Source: Clostridia bacterium (GTDB lineage: Bacteria; Bacillota; Clostridia; Christensenellales; Maliibacteriaceae). From it: a stretch of DNA of 14,835 nucleotides. Below the pieces are notes generated by a model. That model worked only from the letters and a program-made list of their open reading frames with translations. It was not told where the DNA came from and did not search any database. The stretch's first letter is position 1. Each line of letters opens with the position of its first letter. The stretch is from contig JAGBGW010000255.1 of assembly GCA_017935825.1 (NCBI GenBank), forward strand, positions 1 to 14,835, in the 5' to 3' direction. This document shows positions 1-6,706 of this stretch, piece after piece. A program made the translations under genes and the position numbers.

Positions 1-256
1 CGATCAACGGTGGTACATGCATAAGGATCAGCAATACGCCGATAATGGCACCGCTTGTAAGGCCCACAAGCTGCGTCAGGCATGCCTCGATGGATTCTTT
101 GATGGAAGGCTCCATCACCGCGATGGCGCCCAGCATGGCAAAAATCAGACGGGAGGATGTCATGCCAACCACATTTGCCAATGCCATGGCAAGAAAGACC
201 GCCGCTGCTGTTTTCAATGTACGAAGTCCCACCCGAATTCGTTTGATGCGTTTCAT
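1..256 (-). CDS. Aromatic acid exporter-like (FUSC/ArAE) membrane protein, N-terminal part
   Basis: Only the first 85 codons are inside the window; the gene runs off the left edge. The peptide begins MKRIKRIRVGLRTLKTAAAV and continues with hydrophobic stretches at about residues 15-33, 39-48 and 66-82, separated by short polar turns, including MEPSIKESIEACLTQLVG. This short basic start followed by RTLKTA, a hydrophobic helix, an M(Q/E)PS/T turn and a Gly-rich helix is the pattern of the ArAE/DUF939 part of the FUSC superfamily, membrane proteins proposed to export aromatic acids. The start is fixed by a GAGGGGAG Shine-Dalgarno just upstream and by a -10 box 39 bases before the ATG. It is transcribed separately from the alcohol dehydrogenase, whose terminator lies between them. 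Family assignment rests on a fragment, so substrate and full length are unknown. Confidence 0.72.
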   Translation of the reverse strand, partial: MKRIKRIRVGLRTLKTAAAVFLAMALANVVGMTSSRLIFAMLGAIAVMEPSIKESIEACLTQLVGLTSGAIIGVLLILMHVPPLI

Positions 257-294
257 CCTGCTCCCCTCTTTCCTTTGATTTCCATACATGAGCT

Positions 295-303
295 ATTATA
301 GCA
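295..303 (-). promoter_or_regulatory. Extended -10 promoter of the exporter-like gene
   Basis: On the minus strand TATAAT (300 to 295) is preceded by TGC (303 to 301), an extended -10 of the form TGnTATAAT. No good -35 lies at 17 bp, which is usual for extended -10 promoters. The predicted transcript would start near 288 and give a leader of about 32 bases. Confidence 0.6.
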
Positions 304-360
304 CATGGGAAAACTGTCCACACGCAGAAACCCTTTTCTTTTACTTTGCTTTTACACACA

Positions 361-388
361 AAAAACGGCAGGTTTCTCTGCCGTTTTT
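361..388 (-). terminator. Rho-independent terminator of the alcohol dehydrogenase gene
   Basis: Arms CGGCAG (366-371) and CTGCCG (378-383) enclose a 6-base loop. They are flanked by A5 (361-365) and T5 (384-388), so the stem extends to 11 bp. It lies 10 bases beyond the stop codon of the dehydrogenase, and the minus-strand transcript ends in a U-run. It could also work on the other strand, but no plus-strand gene needs it. Confidence 0.85.
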
Positions 389-397
389 CTAACGATA

Positions 398-1456
398 TCA
401 GTCGATCAGTACCAGGGGTTTGATCAAATCACGGGGTTTATCCTTCATCAGCATCAGTGCCTGTTCCACGCCTTCCAAACCATGGAAGGTATGGGTGATC
501 AGCCGTTCGGGGTGGATGCGTCCTGTCTGAATCAATCGTGCCAGCATCTGGCTTCTTCGTCTGCCGCCTGGCATCAGGCCGCCTCGCAGCGTTTTATGCC
601 CCATACCGCAGCCCCACTGTACACGGGGGATGGAAATGCTCTCCCCTTCTCCCAGATAATTGACGTTGCCGATGATGCCGCCGGGTTTTAAGATGGTCAT
701 TGCCCGGGCAAAGGTGTCGTTGTCACCGCCTGCGACGATGACTTTATCCACGCCTTCGCCATGGGTCTTTTCCATAATCTGATCGACGATATTGCCCTGG
801 CGGTAATTGATGATATCCGTCGCACCAAATTCCAGCGCCAGATCGGCGCAGATTTTGCGGGAACCCACAGCGTAGATGTTTGCCGCGCCGCGGATGGCAG
901 CAGCTGCCACGCTCATAAGACCAACGGGACCGATGCCGATGACGGCGACATTATCACCAAAGTCGATATCCGCAAGCTCCGCACCGTGGAACCCTGTTGG
1001 CACCATATCCGAAAGCATGCACGCCGCACCAAGGTCCATCCCTTCAGGCAGGTGTGCAAGGTTGCCGTCAGCATCATTGACATGGAAGTATTCGCTGAAA
1101 ACACCATCTTTGAAGTTGGAGAATTTCCAGCCTGCGAGCATGCCGCCCGAGTGCATAGCATAGCCATTTTGTGCCTGTAAAGAATTCCAGTCAGGTGTGA
1201 TTGCGGACACCAGCACCCGATCGCCTGCTTTAAAGTCGCGGACAAGGGAACCCACTTCCACCACTTCGCCCACAGCTTCATGACCTAAGATCATATCCTT
1301 CCGATCGCCGATGGCACCTGCCCAGACGGTATGGATATCGGAGGTACAGGGTGCAAGGGCGATGGGTCTGCAGATGGCATCCATGGGACCGCATTGGGGG
1401 ATCTCCTTTTCCACCCAACCCGTGGCGCCGATTTTCAGCATTGCAAAACCTTTCAT
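398..1456 (-). CDS. adh: NADP-dependent secondary alcohol dehydrogenase (zinc MDR family)
   Basis: A 352-residue zinc-dependent medium-chain dehydrogenase, the same length as the Thermoanaerobacter brockii and Clostridium beijerinckii enzymes that interconvert secondary alcohols and ketones (2-propanol/acetone) in the cytosol with NADP(H). It starts MKGFAMLKIG and shares long blocks I remember from that family, such as PCTSDIHTVW and GWKFSNFKDGVF. Zinc ligands Cys37, His59 (in GHE) and Asp150 are present. The Rossmann motif GIGPVG is at 174-179. Gly198-Ser199-Arg200 and Tyr218, the residues that select NADP over NAD in the T. brockii enzyme, are all conserved. The start is supported by AAGGAGA at 1471-1465, 8 bases upstream. 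The gene is monocistronic, with its own terminator. A possible -10 (TACAAT, 1511 to 1506) has no convincing -35. It probably disposes of reducing power, but the physiological substrate is not shown. Confidence 0.95.
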   Translation of the reverse strand: MKGFAMLKIGATGWVEKEIPQCGPMDAICRPIALAPCTSDIHTVWAGAIGDRKDMILGHEAVGEVVEVGSLVRDFKAGDRVLVSAITPDWNSLQAQNGYAMHSGGMLAGWKFSNFKDGVFSEYFHVNDADGNLAHLPEGMDLGAACMLSDMVPTGFHGAELADIDFGDNVAVIGIGPVGLMSVAAAAIRGAANIYAVGSRKICADLALEFGATDIINYRQGNIVDQIMEKTHGEGVDKVIVAGGDNDTFARAMTILKPGGIIGNVNYLGEGESISIPRVQWGCGMGHKTLRGGLMPGGRRRSQMLARLIQTGRIHPERLITHTFHGLEGVEQALMLMKDKPRDLIKPLVLID

Positions 1457-1544
1457 TGTTGCAATCTCCTTGTTTGTGATTCAATTCCGTCAATTTAAAA
1501 AAGGAATTGTACCCTATACTTTTCCCGAGTTTTCTTTTTTGATA

Positions 1545-1576
1545 CAAAAAAACGGCGAGAGTGCAGCTCGCCGTTT
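1545..1576 (-). terminator. Terminator after the small membrane protein gene
   Basis: Perfect 8-bp arms ACGGCGAG (1552-1559) and CTCGCCGT (1567-1574), 7-base loop. A run of A residues at 1546-1551 gives a U-tract on the minus-strand transcript of the 80-residue protein gene that ends at 1633. Confidence 0.8.
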
Positions 1577-1632
1577 ATGGGGGTTTACACTTACGATAAC
1601 CAGAGGGGGTGATTGGAAATCGTATCGTGAAA

Positions 1633-1875
1633 TTAGGTGACGGCGTTTGCGCCGTCGTAGCGCTTTGCAAGCAATACACTGAAAGATGCGATCATCGCCA
1701 TCACGAACGCCATCCATACATGAGCATTGCTGCTCTGTGCGTTTTCACGCACAGTGGTCATGCTGTCCAAAGCGATTGCCTCAGCAGTAACTTCCGCGTA
1801 GATATAAGGGATCACGCAGGTCATTACCAGCATCAGCACCAAAACCAACAGCAAACCTTTCAGACTCGTATTCAT
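1633..1875 (-). CDS. Small two-helix membrane protein of unknown function
   Basis: I do not recognise this 80-residue protein. It has a very hydrophobic N-terminal segment (about residues 5-27, rich in Leu, Val and Met), a polar middle of about 24 residues containing VTAEAIALDSMTT, a second hydrophobic segment (about 52-70), and a short basic tail (AKRYDG). Both termini are probably on the same side of the membrane; alternatively the first helix is a signal peptide cleaved near IYAEV. It is real rather than a chance frame because it has a GGAGG Shine-Dalgarno (1890-1886, 10 bases before the ATG) and a dedicated terminator. It stands alone between the dehydrogenase and the phosphate transporter, with about 300 bases of AT-rich DNA upstream. 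Its role cannot be deduced. Confidence 0.7.
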   Translation of the reverse strand: MNTSLKGLLLVLVLMLVMTCVIPYIYAEVTAEAIALDSMTTVRENAQSSNAHVWMAFVMAMIASFSVLLAKRYDGANAVT

Positions 1876-1890
1876 CCTTCTTCAACCTCC

Positions 1891-2177
1891 GCTGTTAAAT
1901 TTTGTTTGTTCCTTTCGGAACGCCCACATTGTAACCCCTTTATGCGCATATGTCTATAGGCATTTTAATATCTTAATGTTATCTTAATTATAAATAGCAT
2001 AAAATGCTCATTATTCCATCAGTCGTCTGCACGTTTTGCATATCCTTAATAATGCTTAATTTTCAAGGTTTTTTTGATGAATTTTCATTTCATTTTGCAA
2101 TCACATATTCGTCATTTAAAATTTCATTTTGCATAATATGCTTTTTGTGCATATGGGTATATGAAAAAAAGCATGAA
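1891..2177. other. AT-rich intergenic region with phased TTAAT boxes and a 13-bp direct repeat
   Basis: No coding signal. It holds the upstream region of the small membrane protein gene (minus strand) and ends at the terminator of the phosphate transporter. Visible elements are TTAAT at 1965, 1973, 1984, 2046 and 2056 (1973 and 1984 are 11 bp apart); a perfect 13-bp direct repeat, ATTTCATTTTGCA, at 2087-2099 and 2121-2133; and a TATAAT on the minus strand at 1992-1987 without a matching -35. A promoter for the small gene must lie here, but I cannot place it confidently. Confidence 0.5.
2087..2133. repeat. 13-bp perfect direct repeat, 34-bp period
   Basis: ATTTCATTTTGCA occurs at 2087-2099 and again at 2121-2133; a shorter relative, TTTTGCA, lies near 2025-2031. 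The copies lie between two genes, upstream of the minus-strand small membrane protein. They may be regulator sites, but could be chance in AT-rich DNA. Confidence 0.5.
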
Positions 2178-2215
2178 TAAAAAGCACTGTATATTCACAA
2201 GAATATACAGTGCTT
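2178..2215 (-). terminator. Strong terminator of the Na+/phosphate cotransporter gene
   Basis: A perfect 15-bp stem, 2182-2196 against 2201-2215, with a 4-base ACAA loop, preceded on the plus strand by an A-rich run that becomes the U-tract of the minus-strand transcript. It lies about 32 bases beyond the stop codon. Confidence 0.88.
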
Positions 2216-2247
2216 CACAAAACTTGTTTCGTATGTTACCAATCTTT

Positions 2248-4005
2248 TCAGTTTGCGGCGATGGTGTACTTTTCGCGGAATCTGCGGAAGTTGTTTGCAA
2301 AAACTGCCTGCTGATTTGCATCCAGCCCACGCATGTATTCATGGACACTCAGGCCGTCATGGGAGATCTCGATGATGCAGCGGGCAATGCTTGCGCAGTG
2401 GTCGGAGACGCGTTCCAGACTGGTCAGAAGGTCGGAGAAGATGAAGCCAAGCTCGATGGTGCAAACACCGCTTTGCACGCGGCGGATGTGACCTGCACGC
2501 ATTTTGTCTTTCAACTCGTCGATGACCTCTTCCAAAGGCTCGACGGCAACGGCGGCCTTCAGGTCATTGTCGCGGAATGCAGTATAGGTCAGGTCCATGA
2601 TCTCCGCAACTGCCTCGCCCATGACGCGAAGTTCCTCGTTTGCCTGTTCGGAGAAGTGGATGGTTTTGTCATCCATTTCTTCCATGGAAGCGATGATGCT
2701 GACAGCGTGGTCGGAAAGGCGTTCAAAGTCACCGATCAGATGCAGAAGCTTGGTTGCTTCGCGGCTGTCTTCCTCGGACATGTTGCGGCTGTTGATGCGC
2801 ACAAGGTAGGTACCGATCATATCTTCGTATTCATCCACCTGATCTTCCTGCTTGCGGATGACTTCACTTTGCTTGCGGTCAAAGTCTACAAGCTGACCAA
2901 GAGAGTTCTTCAAAGACACTGCGCAGATATCTGCCATGGAAACTGCAACGTCATGGCAGCGCTGGATTGCGATGGTGGGCGTTTCAAGCAGACGTTCGTC
3001 CAGCATTTCCACATGCTCACCGCGCTTGGAATCGCGCACAGTCATATCTGCCAGCTTTTCAAGACCGCGATTGAAGGGGAACAGCAATGCCGTGCAGGCA
3101 ATATTGAAGATAGTATGGCAAATTGGGATGGAAGTTTGACTTGCAGTGGAATCAACAAACGCAAAGTCAAAGATCACATTGGCACCGTAGAAGAGAATCA
3201 GCATCACTGCGGTACCGATGATATTGAAGTACAGATGGACCATTGCAGCGCGACGTGCGTTTTTGGTGGTGCCCACGGACGAAAGCAGAGCCGTGACACA
3301 GGTACCGATGTTCTGACCCATGATGATCGGGATGGTTGCACCAACGGAGATCTGCCCCGTTGCAGACAGTGCCTGCAAAATACCGACGGATGCAGAGGAA
3401 CTCTGGATAATTGCGGTGACTGCTGCGCCCACCAGAACACCCAGGATGGGATTTTCAAACATCAGGAACAGGTTTCTGAATTCTTCCACCTGTGCCAGGG
3501 GTTTGACTGCATCGGACATCATGTCCATACCGAACATCAGCGTGGCAAAGCCAAGCAGGATCAGGCCGGTATCTTTTTTCTTGGAATCTTTAATGAACAG
3601 ATACAGTACCACACCGATCAATGCCAAGATGGGTGTAAAGTTGGCGGGTTTGAGCATCTGCACAAAGAAGCCGGAACCATCGATGCCCGTCAGAGACAAG
3701 ATCCACGAGGTAATGGTGGTACCAATGTTGGCACCCATGATCACGGGAATCGCCTGGCTCAAGTTCATCAAGCCGGAGTTTACAAAGCCAACTACCATGA
3801 CTGTGGTTGCAGAAGAACTCTGAATCACGGCAGTGACGCCCATACCAAGAAGCAAACCAAAGAATTTGTTGCGGGTGAGGCTGTTGAGAATCTTCTTCAT
3901 CTGACCGCCTGCGCGCTTTTCCAGCGCTTCACCCATGACATTCATACCAAACAGGAACAATGCAAGACCACCAATCAGTGTCAGCGCATTCATCCAACCG
4001 TCCAT
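2248..4005 (-). CDS. Na+/phosphate cotransporter with C-terminal PhoU domain
   Basis: A 585-residue membrane protein of the bacterial Na+/Pi cotransporter family (PNaS, NptA-like). The membrane part (about 1-315) contains the two inverted Na/Pi repeats with the signature QSSSATT (62-68) and QSSSASV (201-207), each followed by a GxNIGT motif (91-96 and 230-235). These serines are thought to line the phosphate and sodium site. The cytoplasmic part (about 330-585) is a PhoU-like helical bundle with the paired motifs ERLSDH (428-433) and ERVSDH (531-536). A longer frame starts 11 codons earlier, but AGGAGG at 4020-4015 lies 9 bases before the ATG at 4005, so I chose that one. It is monocistronic with its own terminator. 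The upstream 11-bp GTTAA repeat suggests phosphate control. Import or export direction cannot be read from sequence; family members take up phosphate or help balance it. Confidence 0.93.
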   Translation of the reverse strand: MDGWMNALTLIGGLALFLFGMNVMGEALEKRAGGQMKKILNSLTRNKFFGLLLGMGVTAVIQSSSATTVMVVGFVNSGLMNLSQAIPVIMGANIGTTITSWILSLTGIDGSGFFVQMLKPANFTPILALIGVVLYLFIKDSKKKDTGLILLGFATLMFGMDMMSDAVKPLAQVEEFRNLFLMFENPILGVLVGAAVTAIIQSSSASVGILQALSATGQISVGATIPIIMGQNIGTCVTALLSSVGTTKNARRAAMVHLYFNIIGTAVMLILFYGANVIFDFAFVDSTASQTSIPICHTIFNIACTALLFPFNRGLEKLADMTVRDSKRGEHVEMLDERLLETPTIAIQRCHDVAVSMADICAVSLKNSLGQLVDFDRKQSEVIRKQEDQVDEYEDMIGTYLVRINSRNMSEEDSREATKLLHLIGDFERLSDHAVSIIASMEEMDDKTIHFSEQANEELRVMGEAVAEIMDLTYTAFRDNDLKAAVAVEPLEEVIDELKDKMRAGHIRRVQSGVCTIELGFIFSDLLTSLERVSDHCASIARCIIEISHDGLSVHEYMRGLDANQQAVFANNFRRFREKYTIAAN

Positions 4006-4045
4006 ATGCGTTTTCCTCCTGAATTTACAATTTTGCACATGATAT

Positions 4046-4051
4046 ATTGTA
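4046..4051 (-). promoter_or_regulatory. Candidate -10 box of the Na+/phosphate cotransporter gene
   Basis: TACAAT on the minus strand, about 40 bases before the start codon, with no good -35 at 17 bp. This is the picture expected of an activator-dependent promoter. An alternative is TTGACA at 4146-4141 with 17 bp to TAAAAA (4123-4118), which would put the PhoP-like boxes inside the transcript. Confidence 0.35.
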
Positions 4052-4084
4052 TCGAACCAACGTTAATTCTTCGAGCAAGATTCC

Positions 4085-4100
4085 GTTAAATCCATGTTAA
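4085..4100 (-). promoter_or_regulatory. PhoP-box-like direct repeat upstream of the phosphate transporter
   Basis: On the minus strand TTAAC occurs twice exactly 11 bp apart (plus strand GTTAA at 4085-4089 and 4096-4100). A third plus-strand GTTAA lies at 4062-4066, 23 bp from the first, about two helical turns. In Bacillus, PhoP binds TTAACA-like repeats with an 11-bp period at phosphate-starvation promoters. Here the repeat sits 34-54 bases upstream of the candidate -10, a position suited to activation. The regulator is inferred from motif and gene function only. Confidence 0.5.
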
Positions 4101-4163
4101 GCGGCAATTCTTAACGCTTTTTAAACGCCCATATAGGTTCTGTCAAAGCAATTTTTTTCATGC

Positions 4164-4194
4164 AAAAACAGCCTTTTATTTCTAAAAGGCTGTT
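4164..4194 (-). terminator. Terminator of the leucine T-box operon
   Basis: A 12-bp stem pairs 4167-4178 with 4183-4194 around a 4-base loop (core AACAGCC / GGCTGTT), and A5 at 4164-4168 becomes a U-tract on the minus strand. It lies 13 bases past the stop codon of the fusion gene and before the phosphate transporter promoter region. Confidence 0.82.
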
Positions 4195-4207
4195 TGTCGT
4201 TCTTGTT

Positions 4208-6706
4208 TTACTTTTCAAGTCCCAAACGCTGGACGGCTTCTTCGCGCATCTTGTACTTCTGAATTTTACCTGCGGCGTTCATGGGGAAGGATTCCACAAA
4301 CTCGATGTAGCGGGGCACCTTATGACGTGCCATGTGGGAGGTGATATACTCACGCATCTCGGGCTCGGTCATTTCCACACCCTGCTTCAGGATAATGCAA
4401 GCCATGATCTCTTCGCCGTAACGCTTGTCGGGTACGCCGATGACCTGTACGTCTTCAACTTTGTCGTGGGTGAAGATGAATTCTTCGATCTCACGGGGAT
4501 AGATATTCTCACCGCCGCGGATGATCATATCCTTCAGACGGCCTGTGATGCGATAATTGCCGTTCTCGTCGCGGCAGGCAATGTCGCCGGTGTGCAGCCA
4601 GCCATCCTTGTCAATGGCCTCTGCGGTGGCCTTAGGCATCTTGTAGTAGCCCTTCATGATGTTGTAGCCGCGTGCAACGAATTCACCATTCTCGCCGTCG
4701 GGCAGTTCTTCACCCGTCTCAGGATCAATGATGCGGCACTCAACATTTGCAAAGTCGCTGCCGACGGTCTCGGTACGCACATCCAGAGGATCGGTGAAGG
4801 AAGACATGGTGCAGCCGGGAGATGCCTCGGTCTGGCCATAGACACTGACGATCTGGCGCATGTTCATATCCACCGTTGCCTGTCGCATCAGTTCGGGCGG
4901 ACAGTTGGAGCCTGCCATGATGCCCACGCGGATGTGGGAGAAATCGGTGGTGGCGAAGTTGGGATGCTGCATCATGGCGATGAACATGGTGGGCACGCCG
5001 TTGAAGCAGGTGATCTTTTCGCGGTTGATGCACTCCAGGGAAGGACCGGGAGAGAAATACGGCATCGGGCACATGGTGGCACCATGGGTCATGGATGCGG
5101 TCATGGACAGTACCATGCCGAAGCAATGGAACATGGGCACCTGGATCATCATGCGGTCGGCGGTGGAAAGGTCCATATGGTCGCCGATGTACTTGCCGTT
5201 GTTGACCACGTTGTAGTGGGTCAGCATAACGCCCTTGGGGAAGCCGGTGGTGCCGGAGGTGTACTGCATGTTGCAAACGTCATCCACATCGACAGCGGCT
5301 GCCATGCGGTGAATCTGTTCAATCGGCACTTCCTGCGACTTTGCCATTGCTTCTTCCCAGGTAAGAGAACCTGCCTGACGGAAGCCGACGGAGATGACAT
5401 TGCGAAGGAAGGGCAGGCGCTTTGCGTGCAGAGGCTTGCCGGGGGTGGTGGTGGCAAGTTCAGGGCAAAGCTCGTTGATGATCTGAGAATAGTTGGAGTC
5501 GCGGAAGGACTCTTCCATGATCAGGGTGTGGGTATCGCTCTGGCGAAGCAGGTACTCTGCTTCGTGCACCTTATAGGCGGTGTTGACGGTGACAAGCACT
5601 GCACCGATCTTGGCGGTTGCCCAGAAGGTGATGAACCACTGGGGCACGTTGGTGGTCCAGATGGCGATATGGCTGCCAGCCTTGGCGCCCAGTGCCACCA
5701 GCGCTCTTGCACAGGTGTCCACGTCGTCGCGGAACTGGGAGTAAGTACGGGTATAATCCAGCGTGGTGTAGCGGAAACAGTACTGGTCAGGGAATTCCTC
5801 CACCAGACGATCCAGCACCTGCGGGAAGGTAAGGTCGATCAGAGTATCCTTCTTCCAGAGGAATTCGCCCGTGCCGTCCGCATTGTGATAGCGATGGCGC
5901 TTTTTCTTGGAAGTGGAACCGAAACGGTTCATGTAGTTGACGTAGTGGGCGAAGATGACCTCCATATCGGTCAAATCCAGCATCCACTTAGGATCCCATT
6001 CAAGCGAGATGAAGCCATCGTAGTTGACGGAGGAAAGCGCCAGCATCATGGTGTCCATGGGCAGGTCACCCTCCCCCATCAGACGGTAGGAGACCTGACC
6101 GTTTTCCATCACGGAGTCCTTGACATGGACGTGACGGACATAGGCACCAAGGTTGCGGATGGTGGTCTCCGCATCCTCATTGCCATCGCGGTAGGTATGA
6201 TGCATATCCCAAAGAGCCGCCAGTGCATCGCTTGCAAAGCGGTTCAAGACATCGCGAAGTGCTTCGGTGTTGCAGAAGATACCGACGGTTTCAAGCAGCA
6301 GGGTGACACCCTTTTCCTCTGCGGTGGGTACCACACGGGACAGGCAATCGCAAACTGCCTCCACGTCATCTGCACCCTCGTGGGCAGCGTGAACACGGAT
6401 ATAGGGCACGTTCAAATTGCGGGCAACGGTGATGCAGGTTTCAATTTCCCTGACGTTTTCTTCCAGTTTGACAGCGTCTGCGATATCGCAGACTGCGTCA
6501 AGGCAAGGGATGGTCAGCTTCTTTTCAAACAGGCGGCGCACGGTGGCGGCGCTGTTGACTTTATGGAAGGGACCGCTTTTTTCGGTAAATTCGGGAGAAT
6601 GGATGCCGTGAAGCTCGATGCCTGCCAGCTTCATATCCAGCGCGGCGGCGACGAAATCTTCCCATTCATAGCCATTCCAGCCGTTGATGGAAAACGAAAG
6701 CTTCAT
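4208..6706 (-). CDS. Fusion: sugar-isomerase-type TIM barrel plus acyl-CoA synthetase
   Basis: One uninterrupted 832-residue frame joins two enzymes. Residues 1-262 are a xylose-isomerase-like TIM barrel (sugar phosphate isomerase/epimerase, AP-endonuclease-2 type) with a plausible intact metal site: Glu139 (LLLET), Asp167 (WDMHH), His194 (HVHVKD) and Glu236 (SLEWDP). A basic linker (about 263-280, SKKKRHRYH) leads to an ANL-family ligase close to medium-chain/aromatic acyl-CoA synthetases (ACSF2 type). It has P-loop YTSGTTGFPKG (482-492), YGQTEA (623-628), HTGD (705-708), GRLKDM and GGENIYP (722-737), and the catalytic lysine Lys814 in AAGKIQK. That half should adenylate a carboxylic acid and transfer it to CoA. 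The start overlaps the stop of the LeuA-like gene in ATGA, with AGGAGG 7 bases before, so translation is coupled and leucine-controlled. Substrates of both halves are unknown. I know no characterised enzyme of this architecture. Confidence 0.92.
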   Translation of the reverse strand: MKLSFSINGWNGYEWEDFVAAALDMKLAGIELHGIHSPEFTEKSGPFHKVNSAATVRRLFEKKLTIPCLDAVCDIADAVKLEENVREIETCITVARNLNVPYIRVHAAHEGADDVEAVCDCLSRVVPTAEEKGVTLLLETVGIFCNTEALRDVLNRFASDALAALWDMHHTYRDGNEDAETTIRNLGAYVRHVHVKDSVMENGQVSYRLMGEGDLPMDTMMLALSSVNYDGFISLEWDPKWMLDLTDMEVIFAHYVNYMNRFGSTSKKKRHRYHNADGTGEFLWKKDTLIDLTFPQVLDRLVEEFPDQYCFRYTTLDYTRTYSQFRDDVDTCARALVALGAKAGSHIAIWTTNVPQWFITFWATAKIGAVLVTVNTAYKVHEAEYLLRQSDTHTLIMEESFRDSNYSQIINELCPELATTTPGKPLHAKRLPFLRNVISVGFRQAGSLTWEEAMAKSQEVPIEQIHRMAAAVDVDDVCNMQYTSGTTGFPKGVMLTHYNVVNNGKYIGDHMDLSTADRMMIQVPMFHCFGMVLSMTASMTHGATMCPMPYFSPGPSLECINREKITCFNGVPTMFIAMMQHPNFATTDFSHIRVGIMAGSNCPPELMRQATVDMNMRQIVSVYGQTEASPGCTMSSFTDPLDVRTETVGSDFANVECRIIDPETGEELPDGENGEFVARGYNIMKGYYKMPKATAEAIDKDGWLHTGDIACRDENGNYRITGRLKDMIIRGGENIYPREIEEFIFTHDKVEDVQVIGVPDKRYGEEIMACIILKQGVEMTEPEMREYITSHMARHKVPRYIEFVESFPMNAAGKIQKYKMREEAVQRLGLEK

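Noticed and set aside
1482..1509. Operator in front of the alcohol dehydrogenase (CAATTCC / GGAATTG arms)
   Set aside because: The arms are 7 bp and separated by 14 bases in AT-rich DNA; no known redox regulator box such as Rex is matched, so I do not list it as a feature.
2161..4089. 642-codon open frame on the plus strand opposite the phosphate transporter
   Set aside because: It is rich in His, Cys, Gln and Asp, with no domain or membrane pattern, while the minus strand encodes a clear Na/Pi-PhoU protein with ribosome site and terminator. It is an antisense shadow of biased codon use.
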